Source: GCA-2716945 sp964342835 (lineage in GTDB: Bacteria > Pseudomonadota > Gammaproteobacteria > GCA-002705445 > GCA-002716945). Taken from it: a stretch of DNA of 29,410 nt. The position numbers were made by a program, and so were the translations under genes. The notes beneath the pieces were generated by a model that made no database searches, was not told the origin of the DNA, and saw only the letters and a list, made by a program, of their open reading frames with translations. Shown in pieces: positions 8,527-15,952 of this stretch (positions are counted from its first letter, which is position 1; each line of letters opens with the position of its first letter). The DNA lies in contig CAYFGJ010000002.1 in assembly GCA_964342835.1 (NCBI GenBank), positions 1 through 29,410 of the forward strand. Direction: 5' to 3'.

Positions 8527-9639
8527 ATGAATAATTCTGTAGGTACAATTGAACCTAAAAAAATGGTAAGTAATTCGCCTTTAAAGTTAGTATCAGGTAA
8601 ACAGCTTGATAATATAGAGCTTGTATATGAAACATATGGTGAACTAAATAAAGAAAAAAATAATGCAATTTTGATTTGTCATGCTCTATCAGGAAATCAT
8701 CATGCAGCCGGATATCATAAAGATGATAAAAAACCAGGTTGGTGGGATAATATGATTGGACCAAACAAACCAATAGATACAGAGAAATTTTTTGTTGTAA
8801 GTCCTAACAATATTGGAGGTTGCCATGGATCTACTGGACCAAAAAGTGTTAATCCTAAAACTAATAAATTTTTTGGATCAGACTTTCCAATTGTTACAGT
8901 AAATGATTGGGTTAATACACAAAAAATACTAATGGATCATCTTGGTATAGCATCATGGAAATTTGTTATAGGTGGAAGTTTGGGAGGAATGCAATCATTT
9001 CAATGGGCACTACAATATCCTGAAAATATAAATAATTCAATCATTATAGCGGCTGCACCTAAATTAACTGCTCAAAATATTGCTTTTAATGAAGTTGCAA
9101 GACAAGCAATTATGAAAGATCCGGATTGGAAAAATGGAAAATATCTAGAAAATAATACAGCTCCAAATCAAGGATTATCATTAGCAAGAATGTTGGGACA
9201 CATAACATATTTATCTGATGAATCAATGGGTGAAAAGTTTGGAAGGGAATTAAAAAAATCAAAATTAGATTTCAATTTTGATGTTGAATTTCAAATTGAA
9301 AGTTATTTAAGATACCAGGGTGAAAAGTTTGCACCTAATTTTGATGCCAATACTTATTTGTTGATGACCAAAGCTTTAGATTATTTTGATCCAGTGAAAG
9401 ATTATGGAGATTCATTAGTTGAAAAACTAAAATCTGCTAATACGAACTTTTTAGTATTATCATTTACTTCAGATTGGAGATTTCCTCCGATAAGATCTAA
9501 AGAAATAGTGAAACTCCTAATGAATTGTAAAAAAAATATTTCATATACAGAGATTGAATCTGGTGGAGGGCATGATGCCTTTCTAATGGAAAATAATGAT
9601 TATTTTGAAGTCATGAAAAATTATCTTGGAAAAAACTAA
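8527..9639 (+). CDS. metX: Homoserine O-acyltransferase, MetX type
   Basis: Alpha/beta-hydrolase-fold enzyme that acylates homoserine at the start of methionine synthesis. The nucleophile Ser151 is in GGSLGGMQ (family usually GGSMGGMQ), Asp316 in FTSDWRFPP and His349 in GGGHDAFL complete the triad; CHALSGNHHAAG and SPNNIGGCHGSTGP are family blocks. Length 370 is normal. Some gammaproteobacterial MetX enzymes use succinyl-CoA and not acetyl-CoA; I cannot settle the donor by eye. It begins directly after the yggT stop and overlaps metW by one base (TAATG). Confidence 0.95.
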   Translation: MNNSVGTIEPKKMVSNSPLKLVSGKQLDNIELVYETYGELNKEKNNAILICHALSGNHHAAGYHKDDKKPGWWDNMIGPNKPIDTEKFFVVSPNNIGGCHGSTGPKSVNPKTNKFFGSDFPIVTVNDWVNTQKILMDHLGIASWKFVIGGSLGGMQSFQWALQYPENINNSIIIAAAPKLTAQNIAFNEVARQAIMKDPDWKNGKYLENNTAPNQGLSLARMLGHITYLSDESMGEKFGRELKKSKLDFNFDVEFQIESYLRYQGEKFAPNFDANTYLLMTKALDYFDPVKDYGDSLVEKLKSANTNFLVLSFTSDWRFPPIRSKEIVKLLMNCKKNISYTEIESGGGHDAFLMENNDYFEVMKNYLGKN

Positions 9640-10232
9640 TGGCATTTAGAAAAGATTTATTATTAATTAGTTCTTGGATTAAACCTAATACAACTGTACT
9701 TGATTTAGGTTGTGGAGATGGTGAATTAATAAAAATACTAATGCAACAACATTCTATACACGGGTACGGAGTAGAAATAGATCTAGAAAATATCAAAAAA
9801 TCTATAAAAAATGGAGTTAACGTATTACAAATGGATATAGATTCTGGTCTTTCAGAATTTGATTCAAACTCATTCGATTATGTGGTTTTAGCACAATCTC
9901 TTCAAGTTGTGAAAAATCCAAAAAAATTGATTGATGAAATGCTGAGAATTGGTAAAGAAATTATTGTTTCATTTCCAAATATGGGACACTGGTCATCAAG
10001 ATTAGATTTATTTCTACAAGGAAAAATGCCTGTAACAAAAAATTTGCCATATTCATGGTATAAAACCCCTAATATACATTTGTGTACAATTAAAGATTTT
10101 ATAATATTCTGTAAAGAAAATAATTATAATATAATTGAAAAATCAATTACTAATAATGATCAGAAATCTAATATTGCTGTAGAATTATTTCCAAATTTAT
10201 TTGGATCAGTAGCAACATTTAGAATTAACTAA
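9639..10232 (+). CDS. metW: MetW, methyltransferase-fold partner of MetX
   Basis: Small class I SAM-methyltransferase-like protein encoded with metX in many proteobacteria and needed with it for methionine synthesis in several species; its catalytic role is not clear. Motif I VLDLGCGDGELIK lies near residue 20, followed by VLQMDIDSGLSEF, the FDYVVLAQSLQVV core and the family-typical SFPNMGHWSSRLDLFLQGKMPVT. Length is 197. Start ATG shares its A with the metX stop, implying translational coupling. It is the last gene of the plus-strand run and ends one base from a convergent gene. Confidence 0.95.
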   Translation: MAFRKDLLLISSWIKPNTTVLDLGCGDGELIKILMQQHSIHGYGVEIDLENIKKSIKNGVNVLQMDIDSGLSEFDSNSFDYVVLAQSLQVVKNPKKLIDEMLRIGKEIIVSFPNMGHWSSRLDLFLQGKMPVTKNLPYSWYKTPNIHLCTIKDFIIFCKENNYNIIEKSITNNDQKSNIAVELFPNLFGSVATFRIN

Positions 10233-10233
10233 A

Positions 10234-10686
10234 TTATTTCAATTTAGCTTTTATAAAATCCTGGTGCTTAATATATAGAAGATCAGCAATTTTTCTTATT
10301 GAATGATCTTCATATTTATCTATAATATTATCAGCAAAAGCAACATCCCATAGAAATTCAATGACTCGCTTCTTTTCAGAGTATTCACAAGATTCATTTA
10401 TTTTAGATGTCCATTCATATAGCGAGATCATTTCCTGATTTTTTTTATCCGCTAAATGAATAAGTAATCTGGTCTGATCATCATTAAGATTAAAGTTATT
10501 TTTAGCAATTGATAAAATTTTTTCTTTTTCTATATCATCAAAATTTTCATCAGATCTTGCAACTTCTATCATTAAAATACAAGTTGCTAATTCTATATGA
10601 TCATTAAATGAATTTTTTATTTCTGTTGTGATATTTTTGTTTGATGTGCTTACTATCTTACTTAGCAAACTATCTAAAAATTTCAT
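10234..10686 (-). CDS. TerB-like (COG4103-type) cytoplasmic protein
   Basis: A 150-residue, mainly helical protein resembling the uncharacterised TerB-like family, named after a tellurite-resistance protein. It has two similar acidic segments, ARSDENFDDIEKEKI near residues 43-57 and AFADNIIDKYEDHSI near 116-130, matching the pseudo-twofold, metal-binding helical bundle of TerB. No membrane segment or signal peptide is seen. It starts 8 bases after hspQ on the same strand, so it is likely co-transcribed, and meets metW tail to tail. Tellurite resistance should not be inferred: most chromosomal members have no known role. Confidence 0.8.
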   Translation of the reverse strand: MKFLDSLLSKIVSTSNKNITTEIKNSFNDHIELATCILMIEVARSDENFDDIEKEKILSIAKNNFNLNDDQTRLLIHLADKKNQEMISLYEWTSKINESCEYSEKKRVIEFLWDVAFADNIIDKYEDHSIRKIADLLYIKHQDFIKAKLK

Positions 10687-10694
10687 TTAATTTA

Positions 10695-11021
10695 TTAATT
10701 GAACGTTTGTTTTAATGAATATACACCACTATTATCATACTCATTAAAAAAAATATCAACAAATGGGTGGTCAACAGGATCAGTGTTCGAATCATTCGAT
10801 AAATTACTTTCTGCTACATAAGTTTCATTTCCTTGTCCATGTACAAGCACATGGTACCAAGGTTTGTTTTTATCAGGTTTGGATTTAGCAACATTATCAT
10901 ACCATTCATCGGTACCTTGAAAATAAGGATCTACATCAACTATAACTCCTCTATATTGAAAGTTAGAATGATAAACGATCTGGCCAAGCTTAAATTTTGC
11001 TTTTCTTTTTATGGTGTTCAC
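10695..11021 (-). CDS. hspQ: Heat shock protein HspQ (YccV-like domain)
   Basis: Small protein of the YccV/hemimethylated-DNA-binding family. In E. coli HspQ is heat-induced and acts as a specificity enhancer for Lon protease. The beta-barrel core is visible as FKLGQIVYHSNFQYRGVIVD, VDPYF, KPWYHVLVHG and TYVAESNL, then the HPFVDIFF tail. Length is 108. The start is GTG: an in-frame TAA lies just upstream and no ATG is available at the N-terminus. A promoter-like TTTAAA-17-TATAAT precedes it almost without leader. It is encoded between a TPR/oxygenase gene and a TerB-like gene. Confidence 0.9.
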   Translation of the reverse strand: MNTIKRKAKFKLGQIVYHSNFQYRGVIVDVDPYFQGTDEWYDNVAKSKPDKNKPWYHVLVHGQGNETYVAESNLSNDSNTDPVDHPFVDIFFNEYDNSGVYSLKQTFN

Positions 11022-11028
11022 AATTTAT

Positions 11029-11057
11029 ATTATAAGGGTTATTGGTCTTTTTTTAAA
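11029..11057 (-). promoter_or_regulatory. Putative hspQ promoter, sigma-70-like with a heat-shock-like overlay
   Basis: On the minus strand TTTAAA (11057-11052) and TATAAT (11034-11029) are spaced by exactly 17 bases. The predicted start of transcription is at about 11022, next to the GTG at 11021, so the mRNA would be leaderless or nearly so. The same bases also give CTTTAAA, 13 bases, CCCTTAT, a partial match to the sigma-32 consensus CTTGAAA / CCCCAT, fitting a heat-shock gene. AT richness makes chance matches common. Confidence 0.4.
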
Positions 11058-11068
11058 GGTTATAATAG

Positions 11069-12619
11069 TTAATCATATAAAAATGTTATATTGAGTCTAC
11101 GATCAATATGGTTATCCATAAAATGAAAATCATCAGTTGCATGAAAGAGCTTAGAATTAAAAATAATAGCTCTATTCTCTTTATATTCGATAACCCTTTT
11201 ACTTATATTCTCTTTATTGAGCATCTTTTCAATTTTTGATGAACTTTCTATAGAATTATATTTTTCAAAACTCCATTCATCTGGTGGAATTTTATCCCAT
11301 AATATCAATCCTCCATTATTGTGATCTAAATTAGAATCATCTGATGTAATCCAAAAATTAACATTTACTCTAGCTTGATCTGCATGTATACCAGTACCAA
11401 ATCTTTTACTATCATATTTAAATATCCATGCTTGTGTTAATCTAAGATTAGTAAATATCCTAGAAAATGTTTGTCTCAAATCTTCACTTAATTTAAGTAC
11501 AAACTTATTTGAGAGACCTTTTGTCAAAAAAGCACCGACATATCCATTATGAAAGGCAAATTTAAAAATATTTGCTTCATTACAATATTTTCTTAAAGTC
11601 AACAAAGCTTCTTTATCCAGAAAATTATCTACTACAAGTATTTCGGGATGATTTGACAAATACTCATCTTCCAGTTTATTAATATCATTTGAAATATTAA
11701 TGAAATTTTCTTTTGATATATTTGGATTCTTTTTATATCTGATTTTATATAATTTCTCCTTAATTTCTGTTGAAGGGGTATTTATATCAAAATTAGATGA
11801 ATTAATTTTAGAATGTAAGGTTTGTATTTCCTTATAATACTTCTCATCAATATCATTAACTAATATCATTTTTTGATCAATTAAATAAGATAATTGTTCA
11901 TATTCATGTTTAATCAGTGTTTTTAAAGAATTAATATCATTAGCATATTTTTTTATGTATAATTCAATCGCATATTTATTTTGTTGATCTAGTTTTACTG
12001 CTTCATCAAAAGAACTGCATGATTCATCAATCTCACTTAACCAAAGTTGCATCATACCAAGAGCTATATGTGCTTCTGAGTGTGTAGGATTTATATTTAT
12101 AAGTTTTGACAAATATTTCTTTGAATTAAAAAGATATTTTTCATCTCTATTTTTTAAAAATAATTCTCTATATACCTCGGCAATTCTTAAATAAGATTCA
12201 TAATATTCTTTATTATATTCAATAGATTTTTCATAAAAATTTATAGCTTTTTCATATTCTAAATTATCTTGATAAAGATTAGCGCAATTAAAGTATGATT
12301 TATAATTGTTTTTATCTAATTCAATTGCACTCATAAAAAATTTTTCTGCCATTTTAAAATTTTTTAAGTTTTTATATGCAATTCCAATATTATTATTGAT
12401 CTCAAAATTATTATTTAATTTTATTGCTTTTTCAAAATATTTTAATGAATCTTTATATTTTTTATTCTGTGAAAGAATTAACCCATGTAAGTGATTTGCA
12501 TCAAAGTTATTTTGATCTGATTTCAAAATTAATTGATAAATTTTATCAGCTTCATCTAATTTACCACGATGATGTAATTGTAATGCAGTGTTTAAAAGTT
12601 TGAACGTATCTTGTTTCAT
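11069..12619 (-). CDS. TPR-repeat protein fused to a 2-oxoglutarate/Fe(II)-oxygenase-like domain
   Basis: 516 residues in two parts. Residues 1 to about 215 are tandem 34-residue tetratricopeptide repeats (for example LDEADKIYQLILKSD, YKDSLKYFEKAIKLNN, EYEKAINFYEKSIEYN), a protein-binding scaffold. After a lysine- and asparagine-rich linker, residues 325-516 look like a double-stranded beta-helix oxygenase: IHADQARVN supplies His412 and Asp414, LFHATD supplies His493, and an Arg of DRRLNITFLYD (507/508) would hold 2-oxoglutarate. The full HxD...H...R set suggests an active enzyme; the substrate is unknown, perhaps a protein or peptide brought by the repeats. No signal peptide. The ATG is only 7 bases after the tRNA-Phe 3' end, with no ribosome-binding site. 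Confidence 0.85.
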   Translation of the reverse strand: MKQDTFKLLNTALQLHHRGKLDEADKIYQLILKSDQNNFDANHLHGLILSQNKKYKDSLKYFEKAIKLNNNFEINNNIGIAYKNLKNFKMAEKFFMSAIELDKNNYKSYFNCANLYQDNLEYEKAINFYEKSIEYNKEYYESYLRIAEVYRELFLKNRDEKYLFNSKKYLSKLININPTHSEAHIALGMMQLWLSEIDESCSSFDEAVKLDQQNKYAIELYIKKYANDINSLKTLIKHEYEQLSYLIDQKMILVNDIDEKYYKEIQTLHSKINSSNFDINTPSTEIKEKLYKIRYKKNPNISKENFINISNDINKLEDEYLSNHPEILVVDNFLDKEALLTLRKYCNEANIFKFAFHNGYVGAFLTKGLSNKFVLKLSEDLRQTFSRIFTNLRLTQAWIFKYDSKRFGTGIHADQARVNVNFWITSDDSNLDHNNGGLILWDKIPPDEWSFEKYNSIESSSKIEKMLNKENISKRVIEYKENRAIIFNSKLFHATDDFHFMDNHIDRRLNITFLYD

Positions 12620-12626
12620 GATTATA

Positions 12627-12698
<72 letters not shown>

Positions 12699-12699
<1 letters not shown>

Positions 12700-12971
12700 T
12701 ATTTATTATTTTCCGGTGTATATCCCTCTGGCTTCTGTGATCCTTCTCCAAATAAGAATTTTTCCATCTCTTCTTCTAAAAATTTCCTAGCTTTTGGATC
12801 AACTGGCGTTAATCTCATTTCATTAATAAGCATAGTTTGATGGTTAACCCACATCTCCCATGCTTCTGATGAAATTTGATTCATAATTCTTTCACCCAAT
12901 TCGCCAGGATAAGGTTGATAATCCAATGCCTCAGCTTCTTTTTTCAATTTAACACAATTTATTTTAGCCAT
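12699..12971 (-). CDS. yggX: YggX, Fe(II) trafficking / oxidative-damage protection protein
   Basis: Small cytoplasmic protein linked to iron handling and protection of Fe-S clusters from superoxide. The 90 residues match E. coli YggX closely: conserved Cys6 in MAKINCVKLKKEAEALDY, then YPGELGERIMNQIS, EAWEMWVNHQTMLINE and the ending EEEMEKFLFG, GYTPENNK. It overlaps mutY by 8 bases, the usual partner, which is notable because MutY carries a 4Fe-4S cluster. Its TAG stop shares its final G with the first base of tRNA-Phe. Confidence 0.97.
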
Positions 12972-14019
12972 ATTTCTCTCTATAAAGATTTATAATTTTA
13001 TCCTGAAATTTAGGTATTGCACATTTTATATTTGATAGATTATACCAATATTCTCTGTTTTCAGTAATATTTTTATTTGTGTTAATCTGACAAAAATACA
13101 CCGTAAATATAAATTTTATATGAGATAAATTATGTTCAATATTATATTTATCTTGTTGTAGATTATTTTCTAGCTTATTTTCTTTCATCCATATTAACAT
13201 TTGTTGATGATTTGTAAAAAGAGGACTTGAAAATAAGCCTTTCCATAAATTTTTAAAATTGATTCTTTCTAAATATACACAATTTTGTTTATTGGTGATG
13301 AATAATGAGTATACTCTTTTTTGATCTTTTTTTAATTTGGGTTTATGGATTCTTATTGTAAAATTTTGTTTCAATTTAGATTTACAATTATTTCTTATTG
13401 GACAAAACGAACATTTTGGATCGTTTTTAGTACAAATTAATGAACCTAAATCCATAAGAGCTTGACAAAAATTATCAGAATTTTTAATAGGTAATAAATC
13501 TTCAGATATTTTCCATAATAAATTTTCTTGTTCTCTAATCGTTAAATTTGTGTTTAAGAAAAAATATCTAGCAAATAATCTCTTAATATTACCATCCAGT
13601 ATTGGCAGTCTTGCAGTTCTCGAGAAAGTTAGAATAGCTGATGCTGTAGTCCTGCCAATTCCAGGTAGTTTTATAATATCTTTAAATTTTGTCGGGAATA
13701 AACCATTATATTCATGTTTTACTATAGAAGCTGTTTTATGAATATTTTCAGCTCTTCTATAATAACCTAACCCACTCCACATTTCTAAAATATTATCTAA
13801 AGATGAATTATATAATGCATTAATATCAGGATACTTATTTATAAATCTATTGTAATAAGGAATTACTGTTTTAACCTGTGTTTGTTGCAACATAATTTCT
13901 GAAATCCATATTTTATAAATATTTGAAGTTTTCCATGGTAAGTTTTTTCTTCCATTTAATTCATACCACTGTAAAATTTGTTTTTGAATATTATTTTTAT
14001 TTTTAGAAAGGTAATTCAA
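12964..14019 (-). CDS. mutY: A/G-specific adenine DNA glycosylase
   Basis: Removes adenine mispaired with 8-oxoguanine or G. It has the helix-hairpin-helix LPGIGRTTASAIL near residues 118-130, catalytic Glu41 in SEIMLQQTQ, Asp142 in PILDGN, the 4Fe-4S cysteines 196, 203, 206 and 212 in the C-x6-C-x2-C-x5-C pattern, and a C-terminal NUDIX-like domain that recognises 8-oxoG. Length is 351. The start is TTG at 14019, giving an N-terminus of the right length before the conserved QILQWYELNGRKNLPW; no in-frame ATG is better placed. It overlaps the asmA-like gene by 17 bases and yggX by 8. Confidence 0.96.
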   Translation of the reverse strand: MNYLSKNKNNIQKQILQWYELNGRKNLPWKTSNIYKIWISEIMLQQTQVKTVIPYYNRFINKYPDINALYNSSLDNILEMWSGLGYYRRAENIHKTASIVKHEYNGLFPTKFKDIIKLPGIGRTTASAILTFSRTARLPILDGNIKRLFARYFFLNTNLTIREQENLLWKISEDLLPIKNSDNFCQALMDLGSLICTKNDPKCSFCPIRNNCKSKLKQNFTIRIHKPKLKKDQKRVYSLFITNKQNCVYLERINFKNLWKGLFSSPLFTNHQQMLIWMKENKLENNLQQDKYNIEHNLSHIKFIFTVYFCQINTNKNITENREYWYNLSNIKCAIPKFQDKIINLYREKYG

Positions 14020-14812
14020 TTTTTATTTTCTCTTCAATTGTTTTTTTTAATATTTCTTTAGCTTTTTCTTGTAAAGGTTCAACAATTTTTTTCTTAATTA
14101 ATAATTTAATATCAACATTAACTTTGGGATTATCTAGTTTTCCAGATATAATAATTGGAACAATCTCTCCTACCAAATCATCGGGATAATCATTTGCATA
14201 TCTTTGTTTAGTAACTTCATCTTCTTTTAACATGCTTGTAATACGTATATTAGCATTTTTATTTATCAAATTTATTTCTCCAGAAGATGTTCCTTTTATA
14301 AGTGTAGTCTCAAGATCGATATCATCAACTACGAGTATAGTTTGATTGATATTTCCTGTGCCTCTTATATTTAAAATATTAGTAAAATTCTTTTGTCTTT
14401 TTTTAGTATTTGGATATTGTTGATTCTTCAAAATTGAGTATGTTTCAATTATTGTATTATCTATATCAACTCCATAATATTTTACATTTGAAGCTACAAT
14501 ATAATTGATTGTAATTTTATCATTCAAGAAATCTGAAAAATCAATATCTGTATCTAATTTCTGAATTTTTACGATTATTTCTTTAGTTTTAATATCACTA
14601 ATTTCTATATTTGGTATTATTGCATTAAGTGAAGATTTATATGACACCTCAATGTGTCCATTATATTTGAAATTATAATTTATCTTTTCTGAAATTAAGT
14701 TTTCAATTTCATTTTTATAATTATTTAAATTAAAAAAGAAATTTAAATATATAAAGAATATAAAAAATAATAAAAAAATTGAAGAAAATATATATTTTAT
14801 AATTTTACTCAT
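14003..14812 (-). CDS. asmA: AsmA-family protein, strongly shortened
   Basis: Membrane-anchored protein of the AsmA family, implicated in outer-membrane assembly and lipid transport across the periplasm. An N-terminal membrane helix (residues 5-27, very rich in Phe and Ile) is followed by a segment like the AsmA N-terminus (ISEKINYNFKYNGHIEVS) and then, without the long middle part, a segment like the AsmA C-terminus: IRGTGNINQTILVVDDIDLET and EIVPIIISGKLDNPKVNVDI, ending in an amphipathic lysine/glutamate helix. It has 269 residues against about 600-750 in relatives. Position directly before mutY-yggX is the usual place of asmA in gammaproteobacteria, which strongly supports the call despite weak sequence. 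Confidence 0.75.
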   Translation of the reverse strand: MSKIIKYIFSSIFLLFFIFFIYLNFFFNLNNYKNEIENLISEKINYNFKYNGHIEVSYKSSLNAIIPNIEISDIKTKEIIVKIQKLDTDIDFSDFLNDKITINYIVASNVKYYGVDIDNTIIETYSILKNQQYPNTKKRQKNFTNILNIRGTGNINQTILVVDDIDLETTLIKGTSSGEINLINKNANIRITSMLKEDEVTKQRYANDYPDDLVGEIVPIIISGKLDNPKVNVDIKLLIKKKIVEPLQEKAKEILKKTIEEKIKIELPF

Positions 14813-14814
14813 AG

Positions 14815-15303
14815 TTACAACTTGTATTTACCAGATTTGCCTCCTTCTTTTAGTAAAAGTTTTATATCACCTATTATCATACTACGATCTAAATATTTAC
14901 ACATATCATATATAGTAAGTAACCCAATATTTACTCCCATTAAAGCTTCTATTTCTACTCCAGTCTTGCCAACACATTTAACTTCTACCGTACATGAAAT
15001 AATTTTTTTAGATCTTACTGCTGTAAATTTTACATTAACACCTGTGATGTGAATATTATGTGCCAGAGGTATTAATTTAGAAGTCTCCTTAACTGCTTGA
15101 ATGGCTGCAGTACTAGCTACAGAAATAACATCTCCTTTTTTATTTGAATTTTTTTCTATAGCATCTATAACATCTGCAGAAACATTAATGATCCCTGTTG
15201 CTACTGCTAACCTTTTTGTTATTTTTTTATTTCCAACATCCACCATTTGAACATTGTTTTGTTTGTCAAAATGGTTATTTTTTTTAGATTTTATTTTTGC
15301 CAT
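14815..15303 (-). CDS. moaC: Cyclic pyranopterin monophosphate synthase, MoaC
   Basis: Forms cyclic pyranopterin monophosphate from the MoaA product in molybdenum-cofactor synthesis. The 162 residues show MVDVGNKK, NKKGDVISVASTAAIQA, the active-site LIPLAHN, GKTGVEIEALMG, LTIYDMCKYLDRSM and the C-terminal KEGGKSGKYKL. Length equals that of E. coli MoaC. It is divergent from rdgB across 38 bases and 2 bases ahead of the asmA-like gene. No other moa/moe gene is in the window, but its presence implies a molybdoenzyme in the cell. Confidence 0.96.
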   Translation of the reverse strand: MAKIKSKKNNHFDKQNNVQMVDVGNKKITKRLAVATGIINVSADVIDAIEKNSNKKGDVISVASTAAIQAVKETSKLIPLAHNIHITGVNVKFTAVRSKKIISCTVEVKCVGKTGVEIEALMGVNIGLLTIYDMCKYLDRSMIIGDIKLLLKEGGKSGKYKL

Positions 15304-15341
15304 GTAATTTATTCTACAATATTAGTCAATAATTTAATATT

Positions 15342-15950
15342 ATGTCTGATATGAAGATTTTTCTAGCATCAAAAAATAAGGATAAAATCACTGAAATAAA
15401 TAAGATTCTATCTAAAAATAATATTGATTTGCTGACATGCCATGATATAAATATTCCTGATGTTGAAGAAAATGGATCTACTTTTGTTGAAAATGCATTA
15501 TTAAAGGCTAAAAGCGCATCTAAAATTGCTAAATTACCAACAATAGCTGATGATTCAGGAATTGAAGTAGATTATTTAAATGGAAGACCGGGTATCATAT
15601 CAGCACGTTATTCAGGTACAAATGCAACAAATGAGAATAATAACCTAAAATTATTAGAAGAACTAAAAGATGTTCCTTTTGAACAAAGGAAGGCTTGCTA
15701 TAGATGCGTGATAGTATTTATGAGATTTCCTGAGGATCCTTTTCCATTTATTTCGACAGGTTCTTGGTCAGGATATATTACTGATAAACCTAAAGGTGAG
15801 AATGGATTTGGCTATGATCCTATCTTTTATTTGCCGGATTATAAAAAAACATCTGCTGAAATATCACCAGAAGAAAAAAATAAAATAAGTCACAGATCAA
15901 TAGCTCTTAAAAAATTTGAGGAATTTATTTATAAAAAAAATATAATATAA
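15342..15950 (+). CDS. rdgB: Non-canonical purine NTP pyrophosphatase, RdgB/HAM1 family
   Basis: Hydrolyses dITP, ITP and XTP to monophosphates, keeping damaged purines out of DNA and RNA. It shows FLASKNKDKITEI at the N-terminus, the active-site ADDSGIEVDYLNGRPGIIS, SGTNATNENNNLKLLEEL, GFGYDPIFYLPDYKKTSAEI and KNKISHRSIALKKF. Length is 202. ATG 15342 is used; an in-frame ATG at 15351 would also place the first strand correctly. It opens a three-gene plus-strand unit with the M48 protease and pfp, two bases from the next ATG. Confidence 0.96.
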   Translation: MSDMKIFLASKNKDKITEINKILSKNNIDLLTCHDINIPDVEENGSTFVENALLKAKSASKIAKLPTIADDSGIEVDYLNGRPGIISARYSGTNATNENNNLKLLEELKDVPFEQRKACYRCVIVFMRFPEDPFPFISTGSWSGYITDKPKGENGFGYDPIFYLPDYKKTSAEISPEEKNKISHRSIALKKFEEFIYKKNII

Positions 15951-15952
15951 TC

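Noticed and set aside
10230..10236. Search for rho-independent terminators at convergent gene ends (metW/TerB-like, pfp/hemH, HAD/speD, speE/P-II, ubiK/cytochrome)
   Set aside because: Convergent stops are 0-1 base apart or overlap by 4, and no GC-rich hairpin with a T run is visible at any of them.
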